Of a stretch of DNA of 64,000 nucleotides, positions 63,525 through 64,000 are shown in pieces. Both the position numbers and the translations under genes were made by a program. Below the pieces are notes generated by a model. It worked only from the letters and a program-made list of their open reading frames with translations. It did not search any database and had not been told where the DNA came from. The first letter of the stretch is position 1. The number at the start of each line of letters is the position of its first letter. The stretch covers positions 145,001-209,000 of the forward strand of contig JAWDGP010001363.1 of NCBI GenBank assembly GCA_033675545.1, written 5' to 3'. The DNA is from Elysia crispata. Taxonomy: Eukaryota; Mollusca; Gastropoda; Plakobranchidae.

Positions 63525-64000
63525 CTGAGGACAAGTCATGATAATGCAAAACTGCCAAAACTTTTCTCTGCAACCCCCCCCAACATTGTGACCATTTCAA
63601 ATATTACCATCATCGATTTATTCATCATCATAAGCATATTTGTAATAGACCAAATTGTTGGTGCTTTCAGGTTTGTTTTATTGTAAATGTGATTTCCACC
63701 ACTCTATTGAAGAGATGCTATCATGTATGTCAAATAGAGTAAGGTGGGTAGAGCAACACAACTTGATAATCTCAAGATTTTCTTAGCATTCTGTTCCAAG
63801 AATAATGTTCCTAGATTATTGCTCTCAGGTGTCTGAAGAAAAAAATTGAAAAATTCATGTATAGCACTTAAGCATAATTGTTACTAGATTTCTATCTAGT
63901 TCTAAATTCACTTTTGTTCTCTATACATGCTTGAAAATTTGAAATCTAAGTGTAGGAATCTAACAATTTCTGGCACAAGGAAAAGCAATGTCTTTGACTC
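63525..64000 (-). other. MDN1 intron running off the window
   Basis: Upstream of the acceptor for exon 63161-63524 no further exon is visible before the window edge. The exon starts in phase 0, so the preceding exon should end on a codon boundary. Confidence 0.6.

Overview
This window looks like nuclear DNA from an animal, most likely a mollusc and probably a gastropod; that placement is inference. The evidence is a many-exon gene with GT-AG introns, an intronless rhodopsin-like peptide GPCR, tRNA-derived SINEs, an L2/CR1-type LINE, and AT-rich spacers packed with microsatellites and minisatellites. No prokaryotic, viral or LTR-element features were recognised.

Layout. Positions 1-8.1 kb are almost entirely two minisatellites: a 5.6-kb array of 23-bp (later 24-bp) units and a 1.1-kb array of 34-bp units. 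From 8.1 to 15.3 kb there is no recognisable coding gene. This stretch holds a possible TATA promoter with a non-coding first exon (about 9.2 kb), three more minisatellites (117, 50 and 44 bp), a TC microsatellite and two CRE-like motifs. A single-exon plus-strand class A GPCR lies at 15282-17423. Its cytoplasmic tail carries an in-frame 36-bp minisatellite (12 residues, about 13 copies). From 17.4 to 28.4 kb the DNA is intergenic, with tRNA-derived SINE copies and a 3.7-kb satellite of 46/47-bp units. That satellite has a palindromic core and a higher-order repeat of about 1.12 kb.

From 28459 to the right edge the minus strand carries the 3' part of MDN1 (midasin/Rea1), the AAA+ ATPase that remodels pre-60S ribosomes. 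I could place 43 exons with consistent splice phases (2,026 codons including stop). They cover the end of the linker, the Asp/Glu-rich region and the C-terminal MIDAS/VWA domain. Upstream exons, including the AAA+ ring, lie beyond position 64000. The introns hold a 5'-truncated LINE, a 57-bp minisatellite interrupted by a small inverted-repeat element, a 39-bp minisatellite, ATT and TG/AG microsatellites, and a small dispersed repeat family.

The two genes are functionally unrelated: one is a surface receptor, the other a ribosome-assembly motor. They are convergent, separated by about 11 kb that includes the satellite. I found no convincing new multi-gene system. The most unusual things are the coding minisatellite in the GPCR tail, the higher-order satellite, a very recent 57-bp in-frame duplication in an MDN1 exon, and the number of unrelated minisatellites in one locus.
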